A DNA stretch of 64,000 bases from NCBI GenBank assembly GCA_032622095.1, contig CP136066.1, positions 102,323,319 to 102,387,318 on the forward strand, in the 5' to 3' direction. Below the pieces are notes generated by a model. That model was not told where the DNA came from and did not search any database. It worked only from the letters and a program-made list of their open reading frames with translations. The stretch comes from Siphonodentalium dalli. Lineage: Eukaryota; Mollusca; Scaphopoda; Gadilida; Siphonodentaliidae. Positions 1 through 13,500 of the stretch are shown one piece after another (position 1 is the first letter of the stretch; every line of letters starts with the position of its first letter). Position numbers and translations under genes: made by a program.

Positions 1-180
1 ATGCAGCGAGTGATTTTACTGGGGGTATAGCAAAGTGAATCTACAACTGTATATACATGTAATTAATGCATGAAAACTCCGGATGGATCCTGGTCATGTA
101 CGACATATCTAAATAGTCATTTACAGATAGCCTATATATATATAGTTAGGAATATACTCAGACCACGTTCTGGGGTTGGT
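1..180. other. No feature recognised
   Basis: Left edge of the window, AT-rich, with no coding potential or repeat that I could identify. Confidence 0.4.
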
Positions 181-204
181 CAATGCTGGCCGTAAAGACA
201 CAGA

Positions 205-382
205 AGATGTAAGATGTAAGATAATAAAGAAACTTTCCAGAGAAGATGAGGCCTAAACAGAATGAAGTCCCAGAGGGTGAATTTAGTTATGCTAGCCCAC
301 TATGCGGGATAGGGTCACTAAATTCACCCTCTGGGGACCTCATTCTGCAAATGACAGGCACATTAAACTCAGATGCACGGAC
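205..382 (-). mobile_element. P2 composite MITE, truncated
   Basis: Reading the minus strand, this is the outer third of the P2 element defined at 53126-53577. It holds the TIR with CCTGTCATTTGCAGAATGAG, the first palindrome (GGTCCCCAGAGGGTGAATTT and its inverse) and the flank gaaactttccagagaagatg. The short ORF across it is a by-product of the palindrome. Confidence 0.8.
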
Positions 383-1180
383 GGAACCCGTTTTCTATAT
401 CACCCACCATAATTCATTTGCCTTTAGGATAAATATAATTTAATTATAATTTGTCAATTCTTGGACCACAAGAAAACTATTGGTTGTCGCCTAATTGGCT
501 ATTAAGAAACACCGTCTTTGATTGGGCAGAAAGCACGTTATAAATCTCACTTACATCACCAGTGGCCAACATCTGGGAGCTAATGAGTCTCCTAGGCCAG
601 GACTCAACTTCACCCAAATTGTTTTCTACCTAAAGATGTCGCACAAATTTTGAACAAAATTAATTATACTCAATACGATCAGACGGTCCCCATATCACCA
701 AGTTACAACAACAACAAGATTTCTTCAAACTATACACTTTAGTTATCAGAATCGTTTAACTACAACAAAATAATACTAACCACTGTCAACTATGGTATAA
801 AATTTCCCAAAACGTGTTATTTATCAATATTTTTTTCAACGAAATATGACCGTATTATCACTTGATTATCGCGAAATTTGCCCGTATTACCACATGATTT
901 TAGAGTTATCCATCTTCATCCGCAATTTGGTCAGTTTGATGAATATTTCCAGGTGGAAACAAGAGCATGCCATCGGGGCGTGGCATAATATGCCCGTTTC
1001 TGGAGTAGAGTGGGGCAAGGTTTAATTCATTTGGTTGAAACCTTTGACTTAAGACGAAATAATAACAAAAATAAAACACATTAACTTCAAGTGTGGTATT
1101 TTTGACAGAAAAATTCACATACCAAATTTTTTTATCAATCAGAAACCTCAAAATATAAACCTAAATTTGTTTTCAAAATA
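383..1180. other. Intergenic, no gene recognised
   Basis: AT-rich sequence with only short ORFs and no splice-consistent coding similarity seen. Confidence 0.4.
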
Positions 1181-1746
1181 TTTATTTTCGGCTTTTTTCA
1201 GACAAAAAGATCCTATAACTGGCAAAAATGGTCGGATCACACTCATATTCGAACTTGACCTGCAAAATTATGTAGACAGAACCCATATTTACTTGATCTG
1301 TATACCAAATTTGGTTCGGTTCACTCGATTAAGTCTAAATTTATCATCCGGAAACCGCATATCAGGTAAAATCTAAGTTGAAAAAGGGGCATAACTCAGT
1401 CAAAATCATGCAGACGAAACCCATATTCGAACTTGATCTGTATTTTGGGGTGGTAAATTAATATACCAAATTTGGTTCAGTTCACTTGATTCAATCTAAT
1501 GTTTTCATCCGGAAACCTCAAATCAGGTAAAATCTAAGTCGAAAAAGGGGCATACATGTAACTCAGTCAAAATCATGCGGACGAAACCCATATTCGAACT
1601 TGATCTGTATTTTGGTGTGGTAAACTAACATACCAAATTTGGTTCAATTCAATCTAAAGTTATCATCCGGAATCCAAAAGCAGACGGACGACGGATGGAC
1701 GGACAACCCATTTACATAATACGACCGTTTTTTTCAAACGGGCGTA
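1181..1746 (+). mobile_element. Tandem-core Helitron-like repeat (family H1), complete 3' end
   Basis: Three diverged units of about 165-175 bp share phrases such as catattcgaacttgatctgt, ataccaaatttggttca and gttatcatccgga. They are followed by a short gacggacgacgga stretch and a terminal hairpin (ataatacgaccg / caaacgggcgtat, 1717-1746). The same end occurs at 57080-57115. Bivalve pearl/DTC-type non-autonomous elements have this layout: core repeats, ACGG-type microsatellite, 3' hairpin (from memory). Family placement is inferred. Confidence 0.65.
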
Positions 1747-2006
1747 TAAAAAGTACATATCTCGAGAAATAACAGATTTCAAAAATTAATATGTGATCAC
1801 TCTGAGCTTTGATGAGTGGGTTCCTTGACTCGAATCCAATATTTGTTATCCCTAAAGCCAAAGAAATAGTAACTTTATATGGCTGTTTAATCGGATAATG
1901 CATCTTTAAAGGCACGTGCGGCCTTAATTGTCGAAAATATTCATATTTGTTCCAAACACGTAAACAGAAAAACATTAAAACGCATACAGTTCAGTTCATA
2001 TATACC

Positions 2007-2290
2007 ATGACCATCGCGTAAACAGCATGTTATCATAAAGACCTACTATATTTTACCTAAGCAAGAGCCTGATTGTGTTACAGAAGACAGCACAATGCTA
2101 CTGGCTAATCACACACAAATGGCATAAACGCTCTTTATTAGTTCCATATCAGGTATTCACCAACAAACGACGCTCTTTATGTTTACCATCATAATGTAAA
2201 CAAACACCAGAAAAGTAACTTTTTATGCTTTTGTTTACATAACAATGGTCAAACATATGACCATAACATACTGTTTATGCGATATTTCTT
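2007..2290. mobile_element. Foldback (MITE-like) element
   Basis: Imperfect inverted repeats of about 30 bp pair 2010-2040 (atcgcgtaaacagcatgtta) with 2257-2288 (taacatactgtttatgcgat), with further internal pairing around gtttacatt. No clear target duplication was found. Confidence 0.5.
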
Positions 2291-2439
2291 ATTTGTATAC
2301 GGACAAAGTATATCTAAAATTTGATGTTCTTTCTGTTTGTGGCGGTTTTTAACGGGTGGAGATATTTTCACAGGATACCCACCGCCAAGGCCAACCGTGT
2401 CTTTAACATGAAGCAATAGCACCAATAGGGCACAACAAA

Positions 2440-3400
2440 ATACAATGTTTTCGCCAGTTTGTTTGCACAGTTTGTTATCAAATCAGGCAATTCTAAAAGG
2501 TAATAACTCATGCAAAAATATTGGACCAAACCCTTTATATTCTAACTTAATTGACTTGAAGTTCTGGCAGAGAAACACAAATACCAACTTAAAATTTGAA
2601 ATAAACCAATCTGGAGTTATCAATCAGAAAAAAAAATGTTATCAAATCAAGTCAATTTTCAATCGAGTATATCACTATATTTTTGACCAAAGGGTTATAA
2701 TCATGAAGGCATTCTTTCTTTGGTCCCTCTTTGAAAGCAAACCTTGTGGCGAACCTCTATACCAAATTTTGTTTGCGACCTGATAGCCCACGGCTGAGAT
2801 ATATGCCATTTCCTTGAAAAGTGGGGTTTAGTAAAACAAATCTGCTGTCGAGATAGGGTACTGTAATTTCTCTTGAAATGTTATTTTGGGATATTTGGAA
2901 AATCCGAATGATCAAATGCTAATTTCTTTAGAGAGTATTCCAGATCACATATTTGAAACATTGATGACAATGTGAAGAGTCATCTTGATATGAATCAGTT
3001 TGGAACAAATACCGCATACACACCACATGTGCTGTCACACCCCACAGTGCTATATAAACATGGACAAGGAATCAAAATTTTAATGCAAATCCCGTGTGAT
3101 GCATGGTAGCCATCCATACACCATGGCTTCGATATTCAAGCACAGATGAACAAAAATATAAACTTTTAAAGATAAACAAAAAATAACTCTAGAATTGAAA
3201 ACGCAAACAAAACTGTTCAAGAAATCTAATATTTAAAGATAATCAAAGAACGATAACTCCAGAACGGAAAACACAAACAATGCCACTGTACCCTCTTTTG
3301 CAAGCACTCCTGATGGCGATCCTTTAGACTAACTTTCAATGAGATCCGGTAGTCATTGGGTCAGTTATCTGTTCGGGTGGACATGCAGACATGTGCACAC
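2440..3400. repeat. Diverged tandem-core repeats
   Basis: Two or three blocks carry phrases found again near 51110-51260 and 57845-58010: aagataaacaaaraataact, ctagaa..gaaaacgcaaaca and cacggctgagat. They look like old family H cores without a recognisable end. The 112-aa ORF over this block is not thought to be a gene. Confidence 0.5.
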
Positions 3401-4500
3401 TAGTTGCATGTTTTCATGCATGGACGGACACATGTAACTCATTATACTCCCCAAGATTGGGGGTATAATTCCATTCTGGGCCCACTTTATTTTCGAACCC
3501 TCAGATCACATCATATAAAAAATATGCCTTATTATATACCATTTGAAAGAGGATGCTTGAAAACATATCAACTTATTCGGTGTAATAAATTGTGAACGTG
3601 TTGATTTTGTTCAGGTACTGACGTGTGTTCTGTGCTTAAGTTTCATCTGGACTGTTTTGAAAAGTCTATTATTTTCAATGGAGGGGGAATAACTCTATAT
3701 CTTAGTTTGAATTTTGTTGCACTCTGGGAGCCACAACAGGGGAAATGTTTCTATGAGTTCAGCTAATTTCTATTACTCTTTGAGCACCTTGTCAGACACA
3801 GACGATCCAAATGGTGATGAATTATAGTATTTTAATAATATTTTATGTCATAGATTGTTATTAAAACCGCATATCAAGGCATTATAAAAAATAATCGGTG
3901 TCTCGAAAAATAAATGGGCCTTTAAGAGCTATTGATCAACTTTACATGCTTCCATTGATCCTGAAAGATAGATAGATGCAGGTTCCCGTGATCTTCACAA
4001 AAAGGCATACTGGAAGGTATCAAATTTCCGTGTTTCCTACAGCGGTTGCCACAGTACCGCATGTGGGACATGCTTTTGTCCCCAAACACAATGGACCAAC
4101 AACCTAAAGTGTAGTGTGTTTTTCATTGGACCCTTAAATTTATTTTAAGTCCAACAAACAGTAGGTAACAGAGCATTATCCTACAATATAGCATATAAAT
4201 CTCTCCACTGCAGCAAGAAAAATTAATTGATTTTCTGCAGAAAGTCCCCTACATTCCAAAATGCTTGTGAACGCAGACAAAGATCGGAGGCATGAATACA
4301 TTCAGCACAATTGGCTTAACAATTATGATGCATATTACACTGACAAAGCAGGCACCACAGTTAATAAAAGGTCAGATCCCACGTCCCCCAAATCAAGGTG
4401 GCTTTTTGGGATGTTGGCTTTTTTAAAAAACAAATTCAAATTCTGGCAAAATTTGACTCAAACTGACGATGACCTGCATGTTCTCAACCGTGAGCCACTC
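3401..4500. other. Intergenic, no gene recognised
   Basis: Only short ORFs. The 82-codon ORF at 4261-4509 has no family resemblance that I can name and runs into the repeat that follows. Confidence 0.35.
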
Positions 4501-4509
4501 ACCAAGTAA

Positions 4510-5000
4510 CAAGAAATTCTTTTGAAGAATGCTCAATTTATCATTGACACAACACAAATGTTATTTCAAAATGGAATAAAATAGAACTTGGACTGCTTCT
4601 TCTCAAATGAGAACCATGTGCCAAATATCAAGAAATGCTGCTGAATATTGCTCAAGGTACTATGCGGAAAACATGAAAACAGCACTTTCTAAGTAAAAAA
4701 GGGGGCATAACTCCATCAAAAATCATCGCACCTTGACCAAATTCAAACTTGGCATGCATGCGCCTTCTCAAATGTGAACCATATGCCAAATATCATGACA
4801 TTATGTTGAATATTGTTCAAGTAACCATGCGGACAACACGAAAACGGTGATTTCTAAGGCGAAAAAGGGCATAACTCCATCAAAAATCATCGGACCATGA
4901 CCACATTCAAACTTGGCCTGCATCTTTTCAAACGTGAACCATGTACCAAATATCAAGAAATTCTGTTGAATATTGCTCAAGTTACCATGCAGACAAAGAT
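4510..5000 (+). repeat. Tandem core repeats, about 160-bp unit, three copies
   Basis: Repeated phrases: aaaagggcataactccatca, aaaatcatcg, acattcaaacttggc, accatatgccaaatatca and gttgaatattg. The spacing is about 160 bp. This is a family H core without a microsatellite end. Confidence 0.7.
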
Positions 5001-5749
5001 TCACATCTCAATGGATGCGTTGATTATATTCCTCCAAATTTTTTCAGTGGACAATAATGAACATATTCTTTATATACACGTAACATAGCATTTATCCCCA
5101 GAGGCTATAAGACTAAATAAAAATAAACGTCTGGTTCAAGTTACACGCCATAACAAATTATGGTCGGTAGGTAATGACTGAAAACATTAAAAAAAAATTA
5201 TTTTGACATATTTTATGGCTTTTTGTGTGTTTCATAAGATAAGCGTGTTTTGTGGATAACACCGCTGACATTCATACTATCATTATACTATACTATTTGT
5301 ATATTCTTTTCATAATTTGGTAACTTTTATTTCTAAATTAGAACCAACAACCATGGCCATGCGTGCCTTTAAAGTCAATGGAGCAATAAGGAATGCGAAA
5401 GTTGAAAAGTCTAAGTAATACTAGATGTAAGCATGAATAGATATATAAAGTTTGGGATTCAGCAAGTATATATAGAATGACGAAGTGTGTAAAGCCATAA
5501 CGTTACACAATCGTCACTGGAGGATTGCAGCAACAATCCCCCTTTTTGATAAGACCATGGACACTATTACTGTTGTCATCTGTCATTTTTGTGAAAACGA
5601 GATCAAGTCTCGATTTTCTTTCTGTCGTTTGGTAAGTATCGTTATTAATCAGCTGTCAGCATTTGAAAGTGTCTTTCCAAGATGGCTGCTGGTGGCCACG
5701 TTTATTAACACATTATCGAACATATGGGAGGCTGCCATCTAGAGGTTAC

Positions 5750-6560
5750 CCTGAAGATCCATTTGAAGCTTAGTGACGATTGAATGAGAGATGGCACCTG
5801 TTGGGTGTACCGAAGAATTTAGACATGCAAAGAGTAAAATCCAAGATCAAATTCAAAATTCAAAAAAATTTGATGGCTCTGATCTAGCGTCACCCCTAAG
5901 ATCCATATGAAGTATGGTAATGATTGGATGAGGGATGTGGTCTGTAGGGTGTGCCAAAGGATTTAATCATGCAAAGAGTAAAATCCAAGATGGCTGCCAG
6001 TGGCCATGTTTTTCATTGAAATTCGGAAATAATGACACCCATCTAACGATCACCTTGAAGATCCATATGAAGTTTGGTGATGATCGGACGAGGGATGTTG
6101 TCTGTAGTGTGTGCGAAAGGATTTAGTCAAGCAAAGAGTAAAATCCAAGATGGCTGCCAGTAGACATGTTTCAAATATGATTTGATAGCTCCCATCTAAA
6201 GGTGATCCTAAACATGCTTGTAAATTTTTAAAGCAATTCTCGAATAAATGCAGGTTGCAGGGTCTGCTGATGAATTTAAATTTTAAATCCCAAGATTTTT
6301 TTAACAAAATCGGAGGCTCCCATCTAGAGGTCACCCGATGATCCATATGAAGTTTGCTGACAATCAGATGAAGATGTGATATGTAGCGTGTGCTGAAGGA
6401 TTTAGTCATGTAAAGCATAAAATACAAGATGGCCAGTACTGGCAGCCATATTTTCACATATCTACATGTCAATGTCAACAGCCATGACAAATTTCATAAT
6501 GATCAGACCAATGGTACAGCCTCTAGCCTGTGTTAATGGATTTGCATTGTTCAATTCAGA
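5750..6560 (+). repeat. Tandem core repeats, family H2 (about 165-bp unit)
   Basis: Five diverged units contain ccatctagaggtcaccc, gatccatatgaagtttggtg, gatcggatgagggatgt and aatccaagatggctgccagt. The same family is at 33280-34170, 45375-45600 and 55865-56165. The 146-aa minus ORF over it is a product of the repeat and shows no protein family. Confidence 0.75.
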
Positions 6561-6985
6561 AAACCACGATGGTTCCAAATTTCATTCCACCTTGAACTAT
6601 TATTATAGTCAATAAAACTAAAGTTATCATCCGGAAATAGACGACAGGCTGAGGGATGGGAGGCCAAAAACCTTATTTTTAAAATGAGAGTTCAACACAC
6701 AACGAATTTAGTAAAGAAATGGTAAACCCTTGTTCAGCAGGAAAAATGAGAAAAACGGATATGATACAGATACATACTTTATTACATACACATTTGCATG
6801 GAACACGGCCATAAAAATTAGAACACATACCATCATTAACAATTCATATAAATCACATTTTCTCTTAAACTTTTGTCATATACTAAAAATAGGTGTCACG
6901 AAAAGTTTAGCAATAATAAACAAGAAGCAGTGAGAACCAGTCCCTAATGTAGAGTTGGGTATCTACTAAAAATACATCCAGATGT
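6561..6985. other. Intergenic, no gene recognised
   Basis: AT-rich sequence with short ORFs only. Confidence 0.35.
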
Positions 6986-6987
6986 AT

Positions 6988-7421
6988 AGTAATGCCCTAA
7001 GTAATCAACCCCTTAACAACAGCAGAATTATGGGTATCTTTTCAGGATTTAGTCGGAAATATGGCTTGTTGCCAATCATCAGAAAGCTCTCAATGAGAGC
7101 TTTCCGATGAATGGCAACAAGCCATTATTATGTTCAAGATGTAATGATAGATTCGCATGCATAATGATCTGTTTCAATGAGAGCTTTCCGATGAATGGCA
7201 ACAAGCCATTATTATGTTCAAGATGTAATGATAGATTCGCATGCATAATGATCTGTTTCATACCATCACCCTCTGAATGAAAATGAGACTCGCAAAAGTA
7301 TTAATTTACACATTGAGAGCTTTCCGATGAATGGCAACAAGCCATATTTCCGACTAAATCTTGAAAAATTACCCATATAATTCTGCTGTGGTTAAGGAGT
7401 CGATTATTTAGGGCATTACTG
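6988..7421. mobile_element. P1 palindromic MITE with internal tandem duplication
   Basis: P1 is a near-perfect palindrome of about 213 bp when intact. Its ends are CAGTAATGCCCTAAATAAT and the inverse, and its centre is the inverted pair GGAAAGCTCTCA / TGAGAGCTTTCC. This copy has both ends but carries an 84-bp direct duplication (7091-7174, 7175-7258) beside the palindrome centre. Other copies show TA on both sides, suggesting a Tc1/mariner-type TA target. Confidence 0.85.
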
Positions 7422-7559
7422 AAATTATATTTCCCTTCTGTTGCTTTACTATATCTTCACAGTGAGTCATGCGTTTATTACTTGTAAGCCAGGGTTACTG
7501 CTGCCGCTTGCTAATTGCAAAAATAATTCACATTTGGCAAAAATTACTTTCACTTTGGC

Positions 7560-7933
7560 CAACTTCAGGAAATCTCAGAGAAAAGTTTGAAGTGTAACTG
7601 GAGCATACCACGAAGGAGAACTCAATCTTGTTAGCCCCCTCAATCTGGGAAAATGTCACTGCAACTAACAGACTTCATCGTGACTTACACTCGGTTTCGA
7701 CAGAAATAAATCACTTTATCATGCCTTTATAGACAAGTAATAAACACAAACTTATTTGTATTTTATTCACAATATAGCTATTTGTAGTCTTGAAATCGGG
7801 TTCTATGAAAAAATATGTTGTTGTTGTCATTGTGGGCCAGAAGCAATAAACTATCTTTAAGGCTAAGTATATAATAAAACAGGTATCCACTGATCATGAG
7901 GGCTAACCATCACTCAATGTCTATCAACAATTA
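7560..7933. repeat. Sequence shared with 29600-29880, next to P1 in both places
   Basis: Patches such as gttagcaccctcaa, aaatgtca.t.caactaa, tttatcatgcctt and atgttgtt recur in the same order at 29640-29870. In both cases they lie to the right of a P1 MITE, so P1 may be part of, or have been duplicated with, a larger old segment. Part of this block (7864-7933) is also copied at 8594-8664. Confidence 0.5.
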
Positions 7934-8069
7934 CAGTAATGCCCTAAATAATCAACTCCTTAACCACAGCAGAATAATGGGTAACTTTTCAGGATTTAGT
8001 CGGAAATATGGCTTGTTGCCATTCATCGGAAAGCTGTGGTTAAGGAGTCGATTATTTAGGGCATTACTG
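7934..8069. mobile_element. P1 MITE, internally deleted
   Basis: Full left arm joined directly to the distal right arm (cggaaagc to tgtggttaagg). TA flanks both ends. Confidence 0.85.
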
Positions 8070-8488
8070 TAGGTTATTTGTTGAACTTATTATCTGAACA
8101 ATTCCTACTAAAAATATGAATCCTTTAGTACTTTTATAATTTTTTCATCATACTGTCGTCTGCTCATTTTTCCTGAACACCCCTCCAAATGAATAACAGA
8201 CCATTCCAATGCACATTTGTAAAACTGAGTGGGAGAACTGATTCAGTATAGAAAGGGGGTTAGTCGATTTAAGATGATATGGAGATAGAGCCTCGTGATT
8301 GAGCAAGTGATGGAACTTCCAACAAATATTCAGCCCAAGGAGCCCAACATATTTATAACCGTTAATTGTGTGTTTATCTATTTGAGATGTTGTGCAAAAG
8401 TACAACTATTGTTAAACTAGCAGATACGTGCTTTTTAAAGGGGTACTATACACTAAATCCGGCCATTTATGGACCATCTCCTTTGATC

Positions 8489-8595
8489 TCAGTGAGAGCT
8501 TTCCGACGAATGGCAACAAGCCATATTTCCGACTAAATCCTGAAAAGTTACCCATAATTTTGCTGTGGTTAAGGAGTCGATTATTTAGGGCATTA
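8489..8595. mobile_element. P1 MITE, right arm only
   Basis: Begins at the palindrome centre (cagtgagagctttccgacga) and runs to gggcatta. It is followed by the same 70-bp sequence that precedes the P1 copy at 7934. Confidence 0.8.
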
Positions 8596-8664
8596 GTATA
8601 TATAATAAAACTGGTATCCAATGATCATGAGGGCTAACCATCACTCAATGTCTATCAACAATTA

Positions 8665-9539
8665 TCGTCGAATGAGGTTTGGTAATAATCTGTTCAGTAA
8701 AAACACTCATTTCTCGAATAAATAACAGGATGTACATGTATAACAAATATCAATCAACAAAAACATCAAGGTGTTACCGGGTATATATACATAGTGCCAG
8801 GTTTAGTCACAGGTACGTGTTACTATCGTATTGCTACGGAAATGCACTTGGTGGGAAAATGATCATGATTTTACAGCATGAAACCTAAACATTTATAGAT
8901 ATGGATATACTCAGTGTATAGGAAAAAACTTGAAAACAATAGTCAGCGGTGCACCGATACACATAATACCCATCAATCAAAATAAGGTCTTTCTGCTGAG
9001 CTAAAGCACATTATCATACTGCCTGCAAATAGCGTAAATGCTTGTCTTCACCCCCAACTATTCTTTATGTTTTCCTACTCGTTGGGCCGATAGAGGGACC
9101 AGCCTGTAGGGCGATTTGAGAGACAACTTCTCCCTAAAATGTGCCACTTCTCCCTATTTATTTCCTCGGGAGAAGTGATTTCTCTCTTATATACCAGTAT
9201 GCATATTTCAAAACAGCATATTTACAGTGTATTTACTGACTATAATGGTGTAATTTCTCATTATAGTGGTATTACAAATAATCTCTTGTATTGCATAATA
9301 CTTATTGGATCACAGAAAGGTGAGGATGGAGAGTAAATTTAATTTCTATGTCAGTAAACATGTAGCTTTGGCATCATAAAAGTGACATGACTTTTCCCGC
9401 CAAGTGCATCTCCATAGCAAGGCCATAGTCAGACGTGTTACAAGTTACATGTACGTGTAGCTAAACCTGTTCTGCACAACGACTCCTCTCAAACTTTTTA
9501 CAAGCTGCTGCAATGGAAAGAATTGAATCCAGATTGTAC
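8665..9539. other. Intergenic, no gene recognised
   Basis: A small inverted pair, cacttctccc / gggagaagtg, lies at 9145-9177. Nothing else was recognised. Confidence 0.35.
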
Positions 9540-9994
9540 CAATCAGGCCTGAGAATAAGGTGCCTGTCATCTGCAGAATGAGGTCCCCAGAGGGTGAATT
9601 TAGTGACTATCCTGCATAACGGGCCAGCATCAGTAAATTCACCCTCTGGGGACCTCATTCTCCTTAAGCCTCATCTTCTGTGGAAAGTTTCTTTTTTATC
9701 AAATTTCTAAACTTCTTCACATAAATTCTATTTCTTTTTCAGTTTAGTTTCCCTATATCCCCAAATTGGCAGATGACACATTGCATAATTGAGGCTCCCA
9801 ATGGGTGTACACAACAATATTCACCATTTGGTAACTTCAATATGAGTCTTTGTCTCCCATAGCAGATGAGGCCATGCAGAATGAGGTCCCCAGAGGGTGA
9901 ATATGGTGATTCTAGCCGGCTATTCGGGATAGCGTCACTAAATTCACCCTCTGGGGACTCATTCTGCAAACGATAGGCACACTAAACTCAGGCA
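9540..9994. mobile_element. P2 composite MITE, full length
   Basis: About 455 bp. The outer TIR is GGCCTGAG..GTGCCTGTC on the left and GACAGGCACAYTAAACTCAG-like on the right. There are two internal palindromes, at 9575-9661 and 9875-9968, built from GAATGAGGTCCCCAGAGGGT, and a unique spacer between them. Same architecture as 50363-50818 and 53126-53577. Confidence 0.85.
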
Positions 9995-10507
9995 TGGTAC
10001 CGATGTCATCTGCAAACATGTTTGGCAAGTACAATCATTCTGAAATGATTTTATCCGCTGGCTCACCACTGCAATGTCCACATGAAGACCACTTGGCCTG
10101 TTACAGCAATGACTTAAACACACGGCTGTTTGAAATAGTCCAGGCTTATATTTCAAATTCCTTCCGCTTCCCATGACCGAATATACAAATCATGCTTTTC
10201 CAAATAGCAACCACACGGACCACAGCGACGTATGCCACATTATTAGTACTGACTATATTCTGAATAATATTTTCAACATATTCAATACATTACCCATTTC
10301 AGAAACTTTTTGTGTGATATTCAGTGAACAGGGAGAGGAACTATTCTAAGTTATATAACTTGTGTTCCAATCCCGTGTGTACCCTCATTCAATATGTATA
10401 TATATATGTTAATTTTATATTATGTTGTAATAATTGGGTCACAATAAATATGTTCAATCAACTGTTTATGTAGACATTTATAGACACTGACCTAAAAATT
10501 ACCCTTA
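9995..10507. other. Left flank of the satellite array
   Basis: AT-rich sequence with no gene recognised. The transition into the 62-bp array is abrupt. Confidence 0.4.
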
Positions 10508-13500
10508 TTAAAGATGTATTGAGGATGTTTGATGTATTACACTCAGACATAAACAGTTCAGTATGTACTATAAAGATGTGTTCAGGATGTTTGATGTATT
10601 GATGTATTACACTCAGACATAAACAGTTCAGTGTGTACTATAAAGATGTATCGAGGATGTTTGATGTATTACACTCAGACATAAACAGCTCAGTATGTAC
10701 TATAAAGATGTGTTCAGGATGTTTGATGTATTACACTCAGACATAAACAGTTCAGTGTGTACTATAAAGATGTATTTAGAATGTTTGATGTATTACACTC
10801 AGACATAAACAGTTCAGTATGTACTATAAAGATGTATTGAGGATGTTTGATGTATTACACTCAGACATAAACAGTTCAGTATGTACTATAAAGATGTATT
10901 CAGGATGTTTGATGTATTGATGTATTACACTCAGACATAAACAGTTCAGTATGTACTATAAAGATGTATTTAGGGTGTTTGATGTATTACACTCAGACAT
11001 AAACAGCTCAGTATGTACTATAAAGATGTATTGAGGGTGTTTGATGTATTACACTCAGACATAAACAGTTCAGTATGTACTATAAAGATGTATTGAGGAT
11101 GTTTGATGTATTACACTCAGACATAAACAGTTCAGTATGTACTATAAAGATGTGTTCAGGATGTTTGATGTATTGATGTATTACACTCAGACATAAACAG
11201 TTCAGTATGTACTATAAAGATGTGTTCAGGATGTTTGATGTATTACACTCAGACATAAACAGTTCAGTGTGTACTATAAAGATGTATCGAGGATGTTTGA
11301 TGTATTACACTCAGACATAAACAGTTCAGTGTGTACTATAAAGATGTATTGAGGATGTTTGATGTATTACACTCAGACATAAACAGTTCAGTGTGTACTA
11401 TAAAGATGTGTTCAGGATGTTTGATGTATTACACTCAGACATAAACAGTTCAGTGTGTACTATAAAGATGTATTTAGAATGTTTGATGTATTACACTCAG
11501 ACATAAACAGTTCAGTATGTACTATAAAGATGTGTTCAGGATGTTTGATGTATTGATGTATTACACTCAGACATAAACAGTTCAGTGTGTACTATAAAGA
11601 TGTGTTCAGGATGTTTGATGTATTACACTCAGACATAAACAGTTCAGTATGTACTATAAAGATGTATTTAGAATGTTTGATGTATTACACTCAGACATAA
11701 ACAGTTCAGTATGTACTATAAAGATGTATTTAGAATGTTTGATGTATTACACTCAGACATAAACAGTTCAGTATGTACTATAAAGATGTATTTAGAATGT
11801 TTGATGTATTACACTCAGACATAAACAGTTCAGTATGTACTATAAAGATGTATTTAGAATGTTTGATGTATTACACTCAGACATAAACAGTTCAGTATGT
11901 ACTATAAAGATGTATTTAGAATGTTTGATGTATTACACTCAGACATAAACAGTTCAGTATGTACTATAAAGATGTATTTAGAATGTTTGATGTATTACAC
12001 TCAGACATAAACAGTTCAGTATGTACTATAAAGATGTATTTAGAATGTTTGATGTATTACACTCAGACATAAACAGTTCAGTATGTACTATAAAGATGTA
12101 TTTAGAATGTTTGATGTATTACACTCAGACATAAACAGTTCAGTATGTACTATAAAGATGTATTTAGAATGTTTGATGTATTACACTCAGACATAAACAG
12201 TTCAGTATGTACTATAAAGATGTATTGAGGATGTTTGATGTATTACACTCAGACATAAACAGTTCAGTATGTACTATAAAGATGTGTTCAGGATGTTTGA
12301 TGTATTACACTCAGACATAAACAGTTCAGTGTGTACTATAAAGATGTATTCAGGATGTTTGATGTATTACACTCAGACATAAACAGTTCAGTATGTACTA
12401 TAAAGATGTATTTAGAATGTTTGATGTATTACACTCAGACATAAACAGTTCAGTATGTACTATAAAGATGTATTCAGGATGTTTGATGTATTACACTCAG
12501 ACATAAACAGTTCAGTATGTACTATAAAGATGTATTGAGGATGTTTGATGTATTGATGTATTACACTCAGACATAAACAGTTCAGTATGTACTATAAAGA
12601 TGTATTCAGGATGTTTGATGTATTACACTCAGACATAAACAGTTCAGTATGTACTATAAAGATGTGTTCAGGATGTTTGATGTATTACACTCAGACATAA
12701 ACAGTTCAGTATGTACTATAAAGATGTATTGAGGATGTTTGATGTATTACACTCAGACATAAACAGTTCAGTATGTACTATAAAGATGTATTGAGGATGT
12801 TTGATGTATTACACTCAGACATAAACAGCTCAGTATGTACTATAAAGATGTATTTAGAATGTTTGATGTATTACACTCAGACATAAACAGTTCAGTATGT
12901 ACTATAAAGATGTATTTAGGATGTTTGATGTATTACACTCAGACATAAACAGTTCAGTATGTACTATAAAGATGTATTGAGGATGTTTGATGTATTACAC
13001 TCAGACATAAACAGTTCAGTATGTACTATAAAGATGTATTCAGGATGTTTGATGTATTACACTCAGACATAAACAGTTCAGTATGTACTATAAAGATGTA
13101 TTTAGGATGTTTGATGTATTACACTCAGACATAAACAGCTCAGTATGTACTATAAAGATGTATTTAGAATGTTTGATGTATTACACTCAGACATAAACAG
13201 TTCAGTATGTACTATAAAGATGTATTTAGGATGTTTGATGTATTACACTCAGACATAAACAGTTCAGTATGTACTATAAAGATGTATTCAGGATGTTTGA
13301 TGTATTACACTCAGACATAAACAGTTCAGTATGTACTATAAAGATGTATTGAGGATGTTTGATGTATTGATGTATTACACTCAGACATAAACAGTTCAGT
13401 GTGTACTATAAAGATGTATTGAGGATGTTTGATGTATTACACTCAGACATAAACAGTTCAGTATGTACTATAAAGATGTATTGAGGATGTTTGATGTATT

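Noticed and set aside
7079-7261. 28-residue tandem-repeat peptide
   Set aside because: It comes from the 84-bp duplication in a P1 MITE; 84 is a multiple of 3, so the frame is kept by chance.
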